A DNA stretch of 64,000 bases from Anaerolineaceae bacterium (lineage in GTDB: Bacteria; Chloroflexota; Anaerolineae; Aggregatilineales; Phototrophicaceae), in contig REDR01000079.1 in assembly GCA_007693385.1 (NCBI GenBank), positions 1 through 64,000 of the forward strand, read 5' to 3'. Below are positions 26,401 through 35,800 of this stretch, in pieces. The notes beneath the pieces are model-generated. The model ran no database searches and was not told where the DNA came from. It was given only the letters and a program-made list of their open reading frames with translations. Both the position numbers and the translations under genes were made by a program. The stretch's first letter is position 1. Every line of letters begins with the position of its first letter.

Positions 26401-27267
26401 CACGATGCCGTCGATCTCGTCGTATGTCGGCACCGCCGCGCCGATGGTGTTCACGCTCACCGCCTCATTGCGTGCGCGGAAGAACGTCTGCTCCAATGTC
26501 ACCGTCGTGAAATCCGCGCCCAACTCAGCGCGGGGTAGCCGTAGCTCGATCACGTCGCCCGCTTCGGCCATCGCCACCGTGACCGCCACCGCGCCCGCTT
26601 CGCGCTCCACCGGCGCGATCTGCCGCCATAGCGCCGCCTGCGGCACCGCCGGATTGACCGTCAATTCATACGTGATGTCGTCCACGCCGATCACCGCCAC
26701 CAGCGACGCGCCATCCGGCACGCCCTCCGCCACTTCCAGCCCGATATACAGCGAATCGTCATTGAGCAACGCCCGCGCCCCGCTTCCCAGACCGGCCTCC
26801 GCGTAAGCGTCCCAGTCATCCAGCGCACCATCCAGCAATAGGCGCGTCAAACGGCTGGTATCGGTGCGCGGTTCGGGATTCGCCCCGTAGATGATCGTTG
26901 CCGGGCCACCCGCCAGCGATCCCGCCCTGTCGCGCAGATCGGCGGGCAGGCTGGTTGATGGGCTAATCATGAATGGAGTCTGTGCCGGGCCGTATATCTC
27001 GGCGGAAAAAGCGCCGTTAAATGCGGCGGCGGTATACACCGTCTGGCCGGTGAATAGATTGCGAATGCTAACTTGCGCGTTGGGGAAGACCGCCCCCCGT
27101 GCGCCGGTGATAGTGACGATGCCGCCGGTTTCCGGCGTGGAAACGGTGATGAGCGCCGCGTTCGGCGGCTCGCCTTCTTGCGGCTGACCATCGACCTGAG
27201 CGCCGCTATAATCGGCCTGCATCAGCGCGACCAATACGATCAGCAAATAAAACGACAGACGGCGCAC
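23482..27267 (-). CDS. Very large secreted multi-domain protein, function unknown
   Basis: A 1261-residue exported protein that I do not recognise as a whole. It starts with a signal peptide (VRRLSFYLLIVLVALMQA). A segment near residue 155, LDGALDDWDAYAEAG, resembles the start of CBM9/DOMON-like carbohydrate-binding domains. The rest is beta-rich with several Ig-like or macroglobulin-like stretches (for example VDVTIIAPDGTTRQYQ and RVSTRP-type strands near the C-terminus). There is no C-terminal anchor or catalytic motif that I can see. The start is the GTG at 27267, with GGAGG 7 bases upstream. It is the first gene of an operon with the dihaem protein, so it may scaffold that cytochrome at the surface; this is inference. 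Confidence 0.75.
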   Translation of the reverse strand: MRRLSFYLLIVLVALMQADYSGAQVDGQPQEGEPPNAALITVSTPETGGIVTITGARGAVFPNAQVSIRNLFTGQTVYTAAAFNGAFSAEIYGPAQTPFMISPSTSLPADLRDRAGSLAGGPATIIYGANPEPRTDTSRLTRLLLDGALDDWDAYAEAGLGSGARALLNDDSLYIGLEVAEGVPDGASLVAVIGVDDITYELTVNPAVPQAALWRQIAPVEREAGAVAVTVAMAEAGDVIELRLPRAELGADFTTVTLEQTFFRARNEAVSVNTIGAAVPTYDEIDGIVYAGGRMDGDFSRFYVAGGLSAGASFWSASGRVNTFTLTGGTRLEIEMDVILRVPDLSPSQTGLSLIGEIGLQPVTIGATGEHNIPALHANNGWSNVMTASGLAVDNMRGDVILGTASVPTQQIIRRGDQLLAGLRFSLEVPGGLPDGIYAPTFRGYAQIGDGDLFAWGDAGAFGDGGERTRAELSRLPFTLTVGTVESARLMWTLFYDHPSDGSRGILPEVDAGRVALSNRVRYNSDTYILTPGNYPLEPYLLNQLPNAYDLTLPPLLPLLFPGGRVRASITAPDGSVNDLPDASVTQSRLSTATLDERDAFGAQPPVDAYRLMTGSSSYQSYPFDQYGDYVVRLTGNVDDVSGNRYEGGGVYRVTVAERLNLTAGVLPGTPFEVGDALFVGGRIEPGFPADVTVRVQTFPLAGERVDTTFELQADRFGNFAGEAFVFDRAGEYLIDYNVRYTDDDGRLWAASQRSAGIIATPQDERTLVGRGQRGINGMVAGFRPAWFNTERYPPLEALADPGLLAAPRPNAPYFGGDVVFTPEGVTGGLNAVLNVQDMDGAYRDWLVNAAGDHVSAFGVPMAGLANSDELPLLPVLAGALSDFGAALLPDFIVNRAYAYVSATRPDVTVRQYVQGQADDGLLFHWDNNDPLNRQIGAGVTGNRAGDYVFIFGGVVVKNAEANIRETTPYAALAVVVDEGEPARVAPALRGGEDRTTPPLLTIRGEAYDAFFHPTATRPAQVMVQGGRLAIAGQVAPTAGATVDVTIIAPDGTTRQYQERTNESGYFYHPQHDISADQVGRWRVQISTRPDNVSSMGRVALLPSGGVPGVGMSAAFDVYVVPPDAAVLDWSLNGDTSASYAPGSRLNITVNIPAGWTQPSARYGLTTASYAMGADALQVFASSVAYQYDPVALAANFPIETSGGGAGARGGDVVTLTFVVEALSAEGEPLFGVRRLHIFHDRLASFDAQAATITAEDAEGQ

Positions 27268-27312
27268 GGCGATCCCTCCGCGTAGCTTAACGCGATTCAA
27301 ACGAACATCCGA

Positions 27313-27341
27313 ATCATAAACCGTTGAGTCTGATATGGCAA
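27313..27341 (-). promoter_or_regulatory. Promoter of the secreted-protein/cytochrome operon
   Basis: On the minus strand TTGCCA (27336-27341) and TATGAT (27313-27318) are exactly 17 bases apart. The expected start near 27306 leaves a ~39-base leader containing the GGAGG that serves the GTG at 27267. Confidence 0.6.
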
Positions 27342-27375
27342 GGTGTCACCGCCCGCCGGTCTTTTTCGCCCCGCG

Positions 27376-27948
27376 CTACGGCGTGATGCCCAACGTATCC
27401 AGCAGACCATCCAGCGCCGCCAGCAGATCATCCGGCGTGCTATCGTTCACCAGCGTATAATCCGCGATGGCGATTGGCCCGCCTTTCTCCAACGTCTCAA
27501 TCTCCTGATAATCACGCTGTTCGGCTTGCTGTGCGGTCAATGGGCGCTCCGGACGCTCCGCCAGCCGTCCATAACGCAACCGCCGCGCACAACTCACCGC
27601 GATGACCACCATCCGCCCGCCGAAGCGCTCCTGCAATGTCTTGTATTCGCTGAAACTATACAGCCCGTCGATGATGATGCTCTCGTGAACTTCTAGCGCG
27701 GCCTCCAGCGCGGGCAGGGCACGCCGCGCGATGGCGTCCATGCCTTCCTCTGCGCGGAAGCCTTCGCGCACGATGCGTTCATTCTCCGGCGTGATCGCCC
27801 AACCGCGCCGACTAACTTCATCGGTGACGATCCCGCCGAACCGAAATTGAAAGAATCCTCGCGCTTCCAGATGTTTGGCACACAGCGTCTTGCCCGATCC
27901 CGGCATCCCGACCAACGCCACCGCCCGCGCTTGTTGATGATTCGTCAT
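27376..27948 (-). CDS. P-loop nucleotide kinase-like protein (UPF0200/dephospho-CoA-kinase-like)
   Basis: A 190-residue P-loop kinase. Walker A GMPGSGKT (14-21) starts the domain, and a second motif, ESIIIDGLYSFSEYKTL, resembles the Walker B and lid region of the UPF0200/dephospho-CoA-kinase-like family. It is not the canonical CoaE, because the usual adenylate-lid sequence is missing, and its substrate is unknown. GAGGA lies 10 bases before the ATG, and a TATAAT at 27988-27993 (minus strand) sits at promoter distance. It stands alone between divergent and tandem neighbours. Confidence 0.75.
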   Translation of the reverse strand: MTNHQQARAVALVGMPGSGKTLCAKHLEARGFFQFRFGGIVTDEVSRRGWAITPENERIVREGFRAEEGMDAIARRALPALEAALEVHESIIIDGLYSFSEYKTLQERFGGRMVVIAVSCARRLRYGRLAERPERPLTAQQAEQRDYQEIETLEKGGPIAIADYTLVNDSTPDDLLAALDGLLDTLGITP

Positions 27949-28092
27949 CGTCTGTTTATCCTCATTGTCGTGTCGTTAATGCCGACGATTATACATGCGA
28001 TCCGCGCCGGTTGCATTTGAATATTTCCCCGATTTCGGCGGCGCACGCGGCCACATAACCCCCGCGATCACACCATGATAGTTTTTTGTAGC

Positions 28093-28110
28093 GGCGTAGC
28101 GTGCTATGCC
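28093..28110. repeat. Short intergenic palindrome (GCGTGCTAYGCCC family)
   Basis: GGCGTAGC-GT-GCTATGCC forms a hairpin with one G-T pair. The right arm GCGTGCTATGCCC (28099-28111) recurs exactly, inverted, at 30066-30078 and with one change at 39850-39862, all between genes. Confidence 0.5.
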
Positions 28111-28133
28111 CTAGATCAAATCATCCCACGATA

Positions 28134-28160
28134 TTGACGATGCTTATTATGCTGTATAAT
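28134..28160 (+). promoter_or_regulatory. Candidate promoter of the trypsin-fold gene
   Basis: TTGACG (28134-28139) and a consensus TATAAT (28155-28160) with a short 15-base spacer. Start of transcription near 28167 would leave ~20 bases before the ATG at 28188, which also argues against the in-frame codons upstream. Confidence 0.45.
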
Positions 28161-28187
28161 AAGAAAAAACGCTTGGATAAAACACCA

Positions 28188-29534
28188 ATGACTTACCAGA
28201 CCTTGAAAATGGGTATTTCTGCGATCAAAGCGGGCAACATGCGCGAAGGTGGCCGTCTGGTGCGTATCGCCATTCAAAGCGAAGACCTGACGGACGCGCA
28301 ACGCGCTAGCGGCTGGGTATGGCTGGCGCATACCATGAACGAGCCGCAGAAACGCATCCGTTGCTATGAAGAAGCCCTGCGCCTTGAGCCGGACAATCAG
28401 TTCGCACAGGAGCGCCTGCGCGAGTTGAAGCCGCCCGCACCGCCGCCGCCGCCGGATAATCTGCCCGCGCCGCCCGCCGATCTGCCGACGGGTAAACCCG
28501 CCACACCGCCGCCACCGCAGACCCTGCCGGGCACGAACACCATGCCCGCGCCGCGTGCATTATCGCCGGAGGCGCAGAAGCAACAGCCGATTGAGTCGCT
28601 TTCCGCGCAGAAATCGCCGTACAGTCCGCCGCCGCAACGCCGCACCACATGGAAGCAATCCGAGCCGGTTGATCCCGCCCGCGAGACACAAACCGCGACC
28701 GCCGTCCCCGTCAATTACAACAACTACACACAGGCCAACACGCCGCCCCCTAACAACAACGCATCGCGGGGCGGTGTGCATTACCGCACGGTGGGCATCA
28801 TCGGCGGGCCAGAGGGCGACGCTACCGGCTTCTTCATGTCCAAAGGCGGGCTAGTGGTCACCACCCGTCACGCTATCGGCGGTAGCCTGTACGTCAATTA
28901 CGCGCTATCCGATGGCACCGTCGAACGCGCTCAGGTGGTGCGCTCGTGGCCGGAATACGATGTCGCGTTACTGCACACTGGCCGCCCCGTCGAGCAGTTG
29001 ATCCCGATGGCGAATACCCCCGACATCCCCGACAATATGCCGCTAAAAGCGGTGGCGCATGGCGGCTTCGTCGTGGAGGGCGTCAAACGGGCGACGCGCA
29101 CCGACTTCGGCCACTGGTTCCCCACCACCATCGACTCGATGCGCGATGCGGGCGGCAATCCGGTATTCAACGATCAAGGCTTGCTGGTCGGCATGTTGAC
29201 CGCTAACGCCAACCCCTCCGCGCCGTATGTGTTCGGCCTACACAGCATCTTCATTCGTAATCTGGTGCGCGAATATAAAGCACACATGGAAAACTACGAG
29301 CGCGGCATGGCGTATTGTAGCGCCTGCGGCCACATCAGCAACGCCGGTGTGTATGGCGGATTCTATTGCGAACATTGCGGCACGGTATTGCCGCACGCCG
29401 TCGAATCCGAGCGCTTCAATCTGCCCACGATGGCGCCGCTATACGGCGAAAGCATGAACAGTCCGTGCCCGCGATGCGAATCGACATCCGGCTTTTATAA
29501 AGGGGCATGTCTGCGTTGCGGCCATCGCGTTTGA
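28188..29534 (+). CDS. Trypsin-fold pseudoprotease with helical repeat and zinc ribbons
   Basis: A 448-residue soluble protein. Residues 1-80 form a TPR-like helical hairpin pair (EEALRLEPDNQFAQERL). A Pro-rich linker runs from 82 to 195. A trypsin/HtrA-like domain spans 197-360. It keeps His228 (TTRHAI) and Asp258 (EYDVALL), but the serine motif reads RDAGGNPVFN, with Ala321 where GDSGGP has the nucleophile, so it is probably not a protease. Two C-terminal zinc ribbons follow: Cys377/380/394/397 and Cys427/430/441/444. I start at the ATG at 28188 because the candidate promoter lies just upstream. It is 54 bases before the YbjN-like gene. Likely a binding or scaffold module; the partner is unknown. 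Confidence 0.8.
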   Translation: MTYQTLKMGISAIKAGNMREGGRLVRIAIQSEDLTDAQRASGWVWLAHTMNEPQKRIRCYEEALRLEPDNQFAQERLRELKPPAPPPPPDNLPAPPADLPTGKPATPPPPQTLPGTNTMPAPRALSPEAQKQQPIESLSAQKSPYSPPPQRRTTWKQSEPVDPARETQTATAVPVNYNNYTQANTPPPNNNASRGGVHYRTVGIIGGPEGDATGFFMSKGGLVVTTRHAIGGSLYVNYALSDGTVERAQVVRSWPEYDVALLHTGRPVEQLIPMANTPDIPDNMPLKAVAHGGFVVEGVKRATRTDFGHWFPTTIDSMRDAGGNPVFNDQGLLVGMLTANANPSAPYVFGLHSIFIRNLVREYKAHMENYERGMAYCSACGHISNAGVYGGFYCEHCGTVLPHAVESERFNLPTMAPLYGESMNSPCPRCESTSGFYKGACLRCGHRV

Positions 29535-29588
29535 TCGTCCTGATATTTTGATTTGACCGCGTAATTAGGTGAGAGAGGGTTCTGACTG

Positions 29589-30053
29589 ATGTTAAGAGGG
29601 CGAGGCAATCCCAACCGAAAAAAATCATTGGACGATCACGCCGAAACGGTGGAGTCCATCCTGCACGGGCTAGGTGTACCCATCGACTCCGCACGGATGC
29701 CCGATGTCGATAACGGCTACGGCTGGCACTTCAAGCGCGGCTCCGCCATCATCGAGATTTACACCATCGAAGCGGACGCGCAAGGTTACTTTCAAGTGCT
29801 GTCGCCGATCATGCACCTGCCGCAGACCGGCCTCCTGCCGCTTTACCGCCGCCTGTTGGAGAACAACCTGCAGATGACTAACGCCTCATTCGGCGTATTC
29901 AATGATGTGGTCTACGTGTTCAACGAGCGCCCACTGCAAGACCTTGACCCCGGCGAAGTTGAAGGCATCATGACGATGGTTGCCGGTTACGCCGATGATT
30001 TCGACAACGAACTGGTCAACGAATTCGGCGGGCGGCTGTATTCACAAATGTAG
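29589..30053 (+). CDS. YbjN/secretion-chaperone-fold protein
   Basis: A 154-residue protein whose pattern (GWHFKRGSAIIEIYTIEADAQG, then FQVLSPIMHLP, LLPLYRRLLENNLQM and a terminal FDNELVNEFGG helix) fits the YbjN/type III secretion chaperone-like alpha/beta fold. Such proteins often bind partners rather than catalyse. GAGAGGG about 9 bases before the ATG supports the start. It is co-oriented with the trypsin-fold gene and ends 35 bases from the convergent kinase gene. Confidence 0.65.
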   Translation: MLRGRGNPNRKKSLDDHAETVESILHGLGVPIDSARMPDVDNGYGWHFKRGSAIIEIYTIEADAQGYFQVLSPIMHLPQTGLLPLYRRLLENNLQMTNASFGVFNDVVYVFNERPLQDLDPGEVEGIMTMVAGYADDFDNELVNEFGGRLYSQM

Positions 30054-30065
30054 CCATCCAGCGCG

Positions 30066-30078
30066 GGGCATAGCACGC
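30066..30078. repeat. Intergenic repeat GGGCATAGCACGC
   Basis: Exact inverted copy of the 13-mer at 28099-28111, in the 35-base gap between convergent genes. It may act in transcription termination, but no T-run follows. Confidence 0.4.
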
Positions 30079-30088
30079 CACGCCCATT

Positions 30089-32830
30089 CTAATCGTCGCG
30101 CTTTTCCGTTTCGTCGTCGTCGTCTTTCGGCTTGGGACGCAGGTCATCAATGCGAATCCCCGTGCCGATGTTGACCCGTCGGGAGGTGCTTTGCGTGTCG
30201 ATGCGTCCCGGATTGTTGATGTCAATTTCAGTCGGATGATTCGCCGCATCGAGCTTGACCGCCGCTTCTGTCTCGACTTCCGGCGGTGGCGCGTCCGCTT
30301 CGCGCACCTTCTCGGTGACGGTGGGTATCGCCTGCACCGGCGCTGACTCCGGCGCGGGCGCTGACGATTTCGGCTGGTTGATCGGCACGCGGATGAAATA
30401 ACGTTCGCGCAACCACGCCAGCAGACCGCGCCCATCGGCCAGCAAGCTCATGAAGTGCCCGCCCAGCGCGATCAACACCGCGAATGTGATCCCCACCGTG
30501 TACACCTGTTCACCATACAGCCACACCGCGCCGCCCTCCGACGGGAACAGGTTGCCATACGGCAAAATCGCCTGACTGAATTCTAGCGGATTGCCCGTCG
30601 GATTGTCGCTGTAGCGGAATGGCCCGACATCGGTGAAGCGCCGCCCGACGAAATACGTGATGTTGATCGGCAAATACACGCACAGCGCCGTCAACGGGAT
30701 GGCGATATAGCTCCGCAGATTGTACAGCGCCGTCAGCACGAATCCGGCCATCAAGCCCAGCCCGCCGAACGTCATCACGCTCCAATCAACCGGCAAATCC
30801 TGCAAATATCCCCACGCGAATTGATACCAGATCAACGACGACCACCACAGCCCGAACGCAATCGTCAGCGCCCCGCGCACCCAGCGCGGCCAGAATCCGC
30901 GCAACCGTGACGAGAATTCGCCGGAAATCGTGACCAGAATCGCCACCGCGAAGCCGAACAACAGCCCGACGGCCAGCGTATTGATCCAGCGTTGCGGCGT
31001 GAATATCTGAAAGCCGATGAACGTCGTCCAGATGTGAATGCCCATCGCCAGCCCCGCGCCGATCAGCGCGGTTGTGAAGCGCAACACCAGCGCCAACGGA
31101 TCGCTCCACATGCGATGCAGGGTGTTCGTCACCCACGCATACACGCGCCCGCCCGTGCCCACCACATCCGGCAGAGACGGCGCTTCATCGCGCACGAAAG
31201 CCAGCGCCCGCAATGCGCCCGGACGCCCTTCGCGTTGCTGGTTGGCGATATGGCGCACCGCCGACACCGAGCGCAGACGCCCGATCACCCGCGCCGCGAA
31301 TTCCGAGACTCGCGGCATCCCGCCATCCAGCGCGATCTCCGCCAGCAGAAGGTCAATCTCCGGCGTGTAGATCGTTTCCGTCCAGCCGCCGGAATCCGTG
31401 TCCGCGATTTGCTGGCGCGTGCGTTGCGTCAATGGCTGGCCGCGTCGCTCCGTGCTGATCTGATCGACTGCGCCGGTCTGCGTCAGATGGTGGCGCGTGG
31501 CGAGTACCTGCAACGCCGCGATGCGAACTTCTTCGTTCGTCTCCACCTGTAACATCTGCGCGACCAGTTTCGTGATGACCGGCTTTTCCGCATCCGGCAG
31601 AGTCTCCAGCCGGTACAATGCGCGACGGCGGGCGGGCGCGTTGCCACTGCGGAGCGCGTGCAGACACACCCAGCGCTGGTCGTCCTCTCCCAGCTTGCCC
31701 CACCAGAAATCGACTTCGTGATCGTATTCCAGCGCCCCGCGCAGGAGCATCTGTGCGCCGGCTTTGTCCAGCGTCAGCCCGTGCTTTTCGGCGTGCATGT
31801 AATAGCCGTTCATCACCATGTAATTCGTCACGCCCAGCAGAAAGCGCCCGTTACCGCCCGCCCAGTGATGACGCGCCCGCGTGTAGATGTCTACCGCTTC
31901 CAGAATTTCGCCCTCTAGCCCGTCAGTCACCGGCGGCACGTAGGTATTCAATGACGGCGTGGCGGTCATGCCGGAGGCCGTCGCCGGAATGGTGGGCGCA
32001 TTGCTGGCGCGGTTGATCGCGTCCAGATGAATGTCGCGCAAATCTTCGACAATCGACATCAGCGTAGCCGGACGCTCGGCGGGGTTCACGGCGGTAGCGC
32101 GACGCAATACCGCGCTGAACGCGGGCGGCAATGCCGGATTCACCGATTCCAGCGCCGGTAAATCCTCCCCGAATTGCATCTGCTTCAACGCTAACGGCAC
32201 ACCGCCCTCAAACGGTAGCTGGCCGGTCAGCATGTGAAACATCATAATGGCGAAGCTGTACAGATCGGCGCGGTAGTCGATGCGATCATCGGTCAACTGT
32301 TCCGGCGCCATATACAGCAACGTGCCGCTTCCCGGATTGGTCGCCTTGCCTTCCGGATCAAGCACCGCCGCCAGCCCGAAGTCGGCCAGATACGGCGACT
32401 GGTGGCTATCCAGCAACACGTTCGGCGGCTTCAAGTCCAGATGCACGATTTGATTGGCGTGGGCATAGTCCAGCGCTTGCGCCACCGCCTCGCCCAGTCG
32501 TAGCGCTTCGCTGATCGGCACCGCGCCGCGCCGCAACACATCCTCCAGCGAGCCGCCCGCCACGTAGCGCATCACGATATACAGCCGCCCCTCATATTCG
32601 CCGAAGTCGTAAATCGGCAGGATGTGCGGATGCTCCATGCGGGCGATGGTCTGCGCTTCTTGCTTGAACATGCTCATCGGGCTGGAATCCTGTGCCAGCC
32701 CGTGCGCCATTGTCTTGATCGCCACCATACGATTCAACTTGCGATCACGCGCTGACCACACATCGGCCATGCCACCGCGCCCGATATGCTCCACGACTTC
32801 ATATTGATTGATGACGACGCCAATATCCAT
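30089..32830 (-). CDS. Polytopic non-RD Ser/Thr protein kinase
   Basis: A 913-residue kinase. The domain at 8-270 has glycine loop IGRGGMADVW, Lys39 in VAIK, the catalytic loop HLDLKPPN (130-137) and DFGLA (150-154). The usual HRD arginine is Leu131, so activation-loop phosphorylation may not control it (a non-RD kinase). Residues ~320-560 look like helical repeats. A block of about seven membrane helices follows at ~575-820 (for example ALVLRFTTALIGAGLAMGI). The tail from ~820 is cytoplasmic, with low-complexity Pro/Glu sequence and an EIDINNPGRI motif. It is 46 bases after the 1051-residue protein gene and belongs to the same operon. Typical PknB-type kinases have one membrane helix, so this architecture is unusual. 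Confidence 0.9.
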   Translation of the reverse strand: MDIGVVINQYEVVEHIGRGGMADVWSARDRKLNRMVAIKTMAHGLAQDSSPMSMFKQEAQTIARMEHPHILPIYDFGEYEGRLYIVMRYVAGGSLEDVLRRGAVPISEALRLGEAVAQALDYAHANQIVHLDLKPPNVLLDSHQSPYLADFGLAAVLDPEGKATNPGSGTLLYMAPEQLTDDRIDYRADLYSFAIMMFHMLTGQLPFEGGVPLALKQMQFGEDLPALESVNPALPPAFSAVLRRATAVNPAERPATLMSIVEDLRDIHLDAINRASNAPTIPATASGMTATPSLNTYVPPVTDGLEGEILEAVDIYTRARHHWAGGNGRFLLGVTNYMVMNGYYMHAEKHGLTLDKAGAQMLLRGALEYDHEVDFWWGKLGEDDQRWVCLHALRSGNAPARRRALYRLETLPDAEKPVITKLVAQMLQVETNEEVRIAALQVLATRHHLTQTGAVDQISTERRGQPLTQRTRQQIADTDSGGWTETIYTPEIDLLLAEIALDGGMPRVSEFAARVIGRLRSVSAVRHIANQQREGRPGALRALAFVRDEAPSLPDVVGTGGRVYAWVTNTLHRMWSDPLALVLRFTTALIGAGLAMGIHIWTTFIGFQIFTPQRWINTLAVGLLFGFAVAILVTISGEFSSRLRGFWPRWVRGALTIAFGLWWSSLIWYQFAWGYLQDLPVDWSVMTFGGLGLMAGFVLTALYNLRSYIAIPLTALCVYLPINITYFVGRRFTDVGPFRYSDNPTGNPLEFSQAILPYGNLFPSEGGAVWLYGEQVYTVGITFAVLIALGGHFMSLLADGRGLLAWLRERYFIRVPINQPKSSAPAPESAPVQAIPTVTEKVREADAPPPEVETEAAVKLDAANHPTEIDINNPGRIDTQSTSRRVNIGTGIRIDDLRPKPKDDDDETEKRDD

Positions 32831-32876
32831 AAATCGCCTTTTTAATCGCTACTGTATGTCCTGCCCGCCGCGCCCA

Positions 32877-35800
32877 TCAGGTGATGTTCAGGTAATAGCC
32901 GTAGATGAAGCGCATCAACTCCAATGCGCCCTCCGGCGCTTGTCGCCCGTTATCCAGCTTCTTGGCGATGCCGCTACCATCTTTGAAGGCGTTGCTATCG
33001 CTACCATCGCCCATCCGCACCAGCAGATCAACCAGATGTTGCCAGCTCTGCGCGATGTCGCGCAGGGTGTCCGCATCGCCCATCATCCCCGCGAAGCTCC
33101 GCATCTCCGCGATCAACATCGCCGGTTTTAAGTCCGGGCGCTGGTTAAGCGGTAACGTGCTGGTCAGTGGATGCAGGATGTCGCGCATCTTCTCAAGCGC
33201 GTTCACCATCTGCCCCATCGAAAACTCCTGTAGCGGATAGCGTAGTTCTTGCGGCTCGATGTTAAGCGGCAACCGCCGCCCATTCACCAGCCCGCCACCC
33301 ATCACCCGCAGAACGTCCAGCATACTATCCGGATTAACGCGCCCCGCTACCACACGGCGGGCGTGTGCCGCTTCTTCTTCGCGGCGTCCGGCGCTGTATT
33401 GGCGCATCAAGCGCACGATGTAGCGCCCGTTCTGCAAAATGCCCTTGAGGAATTGGTCGCGCTGTTCGTCGGTCAACCCGCCCGCGCCCGGTAACGTACT
33501 CAGGCCATCGCGCAGGGCAGGGGCGGACGGTTTGCGCCGTTCGTCCGCATAGATCACCACCAGTTGCCGCAGGAACGCCACCACCTCCGACAGACTATCG
33601 GCGTAAGCCGCCAGATCATGCGTGCCGATCAACCGCTTGACCAGATACGTCACCTCTAACGGACTCTGAATCCCCTTGCCGAATTGCTTCACGAAGAAGC
33701 CAATCGTCTTGACCGCGTTCGCTTCGGATTGCACGCGCACCGCCGCCCGCAACACGTCCAGCCCGATGGCCTGCGCTTCTTTGCTCCAGCCGCTTTTGCG
33801 GTAGACTTGCGCCGCCAGCTTGATGCCGTCGCGCCCCTTCTGCTCGATGGCCGATGGGATCAAGTTCAGCACCGCCCGCATCCCGTCCGCGTCGCGCCGC
33901 ATCGTGTAATGATCCAGCAGATTGAAGATGGTGCGCGGTGGCAACAGGTCGGCCAGCTCGCGGTTGCGCTCTAATTCGCTGACCGCCTGCTCGATGATCG
34001 GCTCGACTTCGTTTTCGCCGCGATACCCTTGCGCCGCGCTGACCATCGTCACCACAAGCGGCGCGGAACGCACGCCCGCCCCGCCCACCGCGTCCACCAT
34101 CGGCTTGACGCGGCTCAATGGAATGTGCGTGCTGGCGAATAGCTCGGTCAGCATCGTCAAATACGCTTCTTCGTTCTCCCAGCGCAGTTGTTTTAGCTGG
34201 CGCAACATGCCTTTACCCAGCGTCTCATAATCCCCCAGTGCCAGATAAATCTGCAACAGATAGCGCGGCCCCGGATGCCGCAGATTCTCCAGCGCGTTCG
34301 TCTCCACAGCGCGGGCGATGGTGCGTAACCGGCTGGTGTGTTCGTTGCCTTCGGCGCTGTTCGCCACGTTGAACAACCCGCGCAACACCCCGCGATCAAT
34401 CAATTCATAGCGTCCGGCGCGGTGCGCCACCTCACACAGCCGGATCAAGATATTGGCTTCCCACCGTTCGCCGTATTCCGCCGCCACTTTCAACAGCATC
34501 TCGCCGTTCACGTCGGCCACGCCTTCGCCGTTGATGAACACCCACGCCCGCGACAGGTTCGGGTGTAGATTGTTGCGGAAGCGCTCAATGCTCATCAATT
34601 CATGGAATCCGGCGTTGGGCAGATAGCGCACGCCCAGCAAGAACAGATTCTCCGCCGTTTCCGCGTCCTGATAGCTCAACGGCAGGATCAGCTTGATGAG
34701 CTTCGGCGTTAATTCGTCGATCTGTAGCGTGATGCCCGCCTCTTGCAGTTCGCGCAGGACGGTATTCACCGTCTCGTTATCGCCGCTTTGCGCCGCCCGT
34801 TGCAGATGCGTCAGCGTGGCGCGATGCGTCAAATCAACCCACCGGAAGCCCTGCGGCCCCAGTGCGTTATTCATCCACCGGATCAGCGTGCCATAGATGA
34901 ACCGGCTGGACTCCGCGTTTAATTCGTTGTTCAGTTCGGACAATACCGCCTTTTCCAGCTTGTCGTTACCGCGTAGCAAGATCGCCACCGGCGCGGCGGC
35001 GGATAGATCACGCATCGCCAGCCCCAGCCGCAACAGATGCAGGGCGTATTTCACCTGTAGATCGTCCGATAGCGTCGGGTCTTCCATCAGGATACGCGCA
35101 ACATCTTCTTTGTTTACCGGTTGATTATCGCGTAGCGACGAATCCACTTTCAGCCGGAGCGCCGCATAGCCCAGCGATTTCGCCAGATCATCGCCCTGAT
35201 TTAAGCGCCAGCCCGCGATAGCCGCCATCGCGTTATTGCGCTGAATCACCAGTTCCGCATCCAGCCGGAGCTGGCTCATCACAAAGCGGCTGTACTCATC
35301 GCGCACCATATGGCCGCTAACCGTCGATTCTGCCCAGTCGAAAACCGTCACATCCGGCGGCGGCACGCCTTCAAAGAAGCGCACCTGCGCGTCGATCTGC
35401 GTATCCGGTAGCGTGTGCGTGGCGAAGGACACCCCGAACCGCGCCGAAGTCGGCAACAGGCCGAGCAACCCCTGTATGAACGCCACGCGCTGGTCGGCAT
35501 CCGGCGGCGCGTTGGTGATGTACAGCCGCACACCATTGACCACCGCCCCCAGCATCTTCTCGATCTCGTTGATGCGGTTGCGCGTCAGCGTCATCAATTC
35601 CAGAATATAATCGACCTGTGCGGCGGAAGACAACGCGCCCGGATCAAACAGGTCGATCAGCTTTAGCTTCTCGCCCGCTTTCTCGAACGTCTTGAACGGC
35701 TCTTGCGTCAAACGCTTCAGCGCGTTCAGGTTGCCGCCGATAGCCCGCATCGCGTCGGCGGGCAGGACGATATAATGCGATATGATCTGCCCGACGGTGC

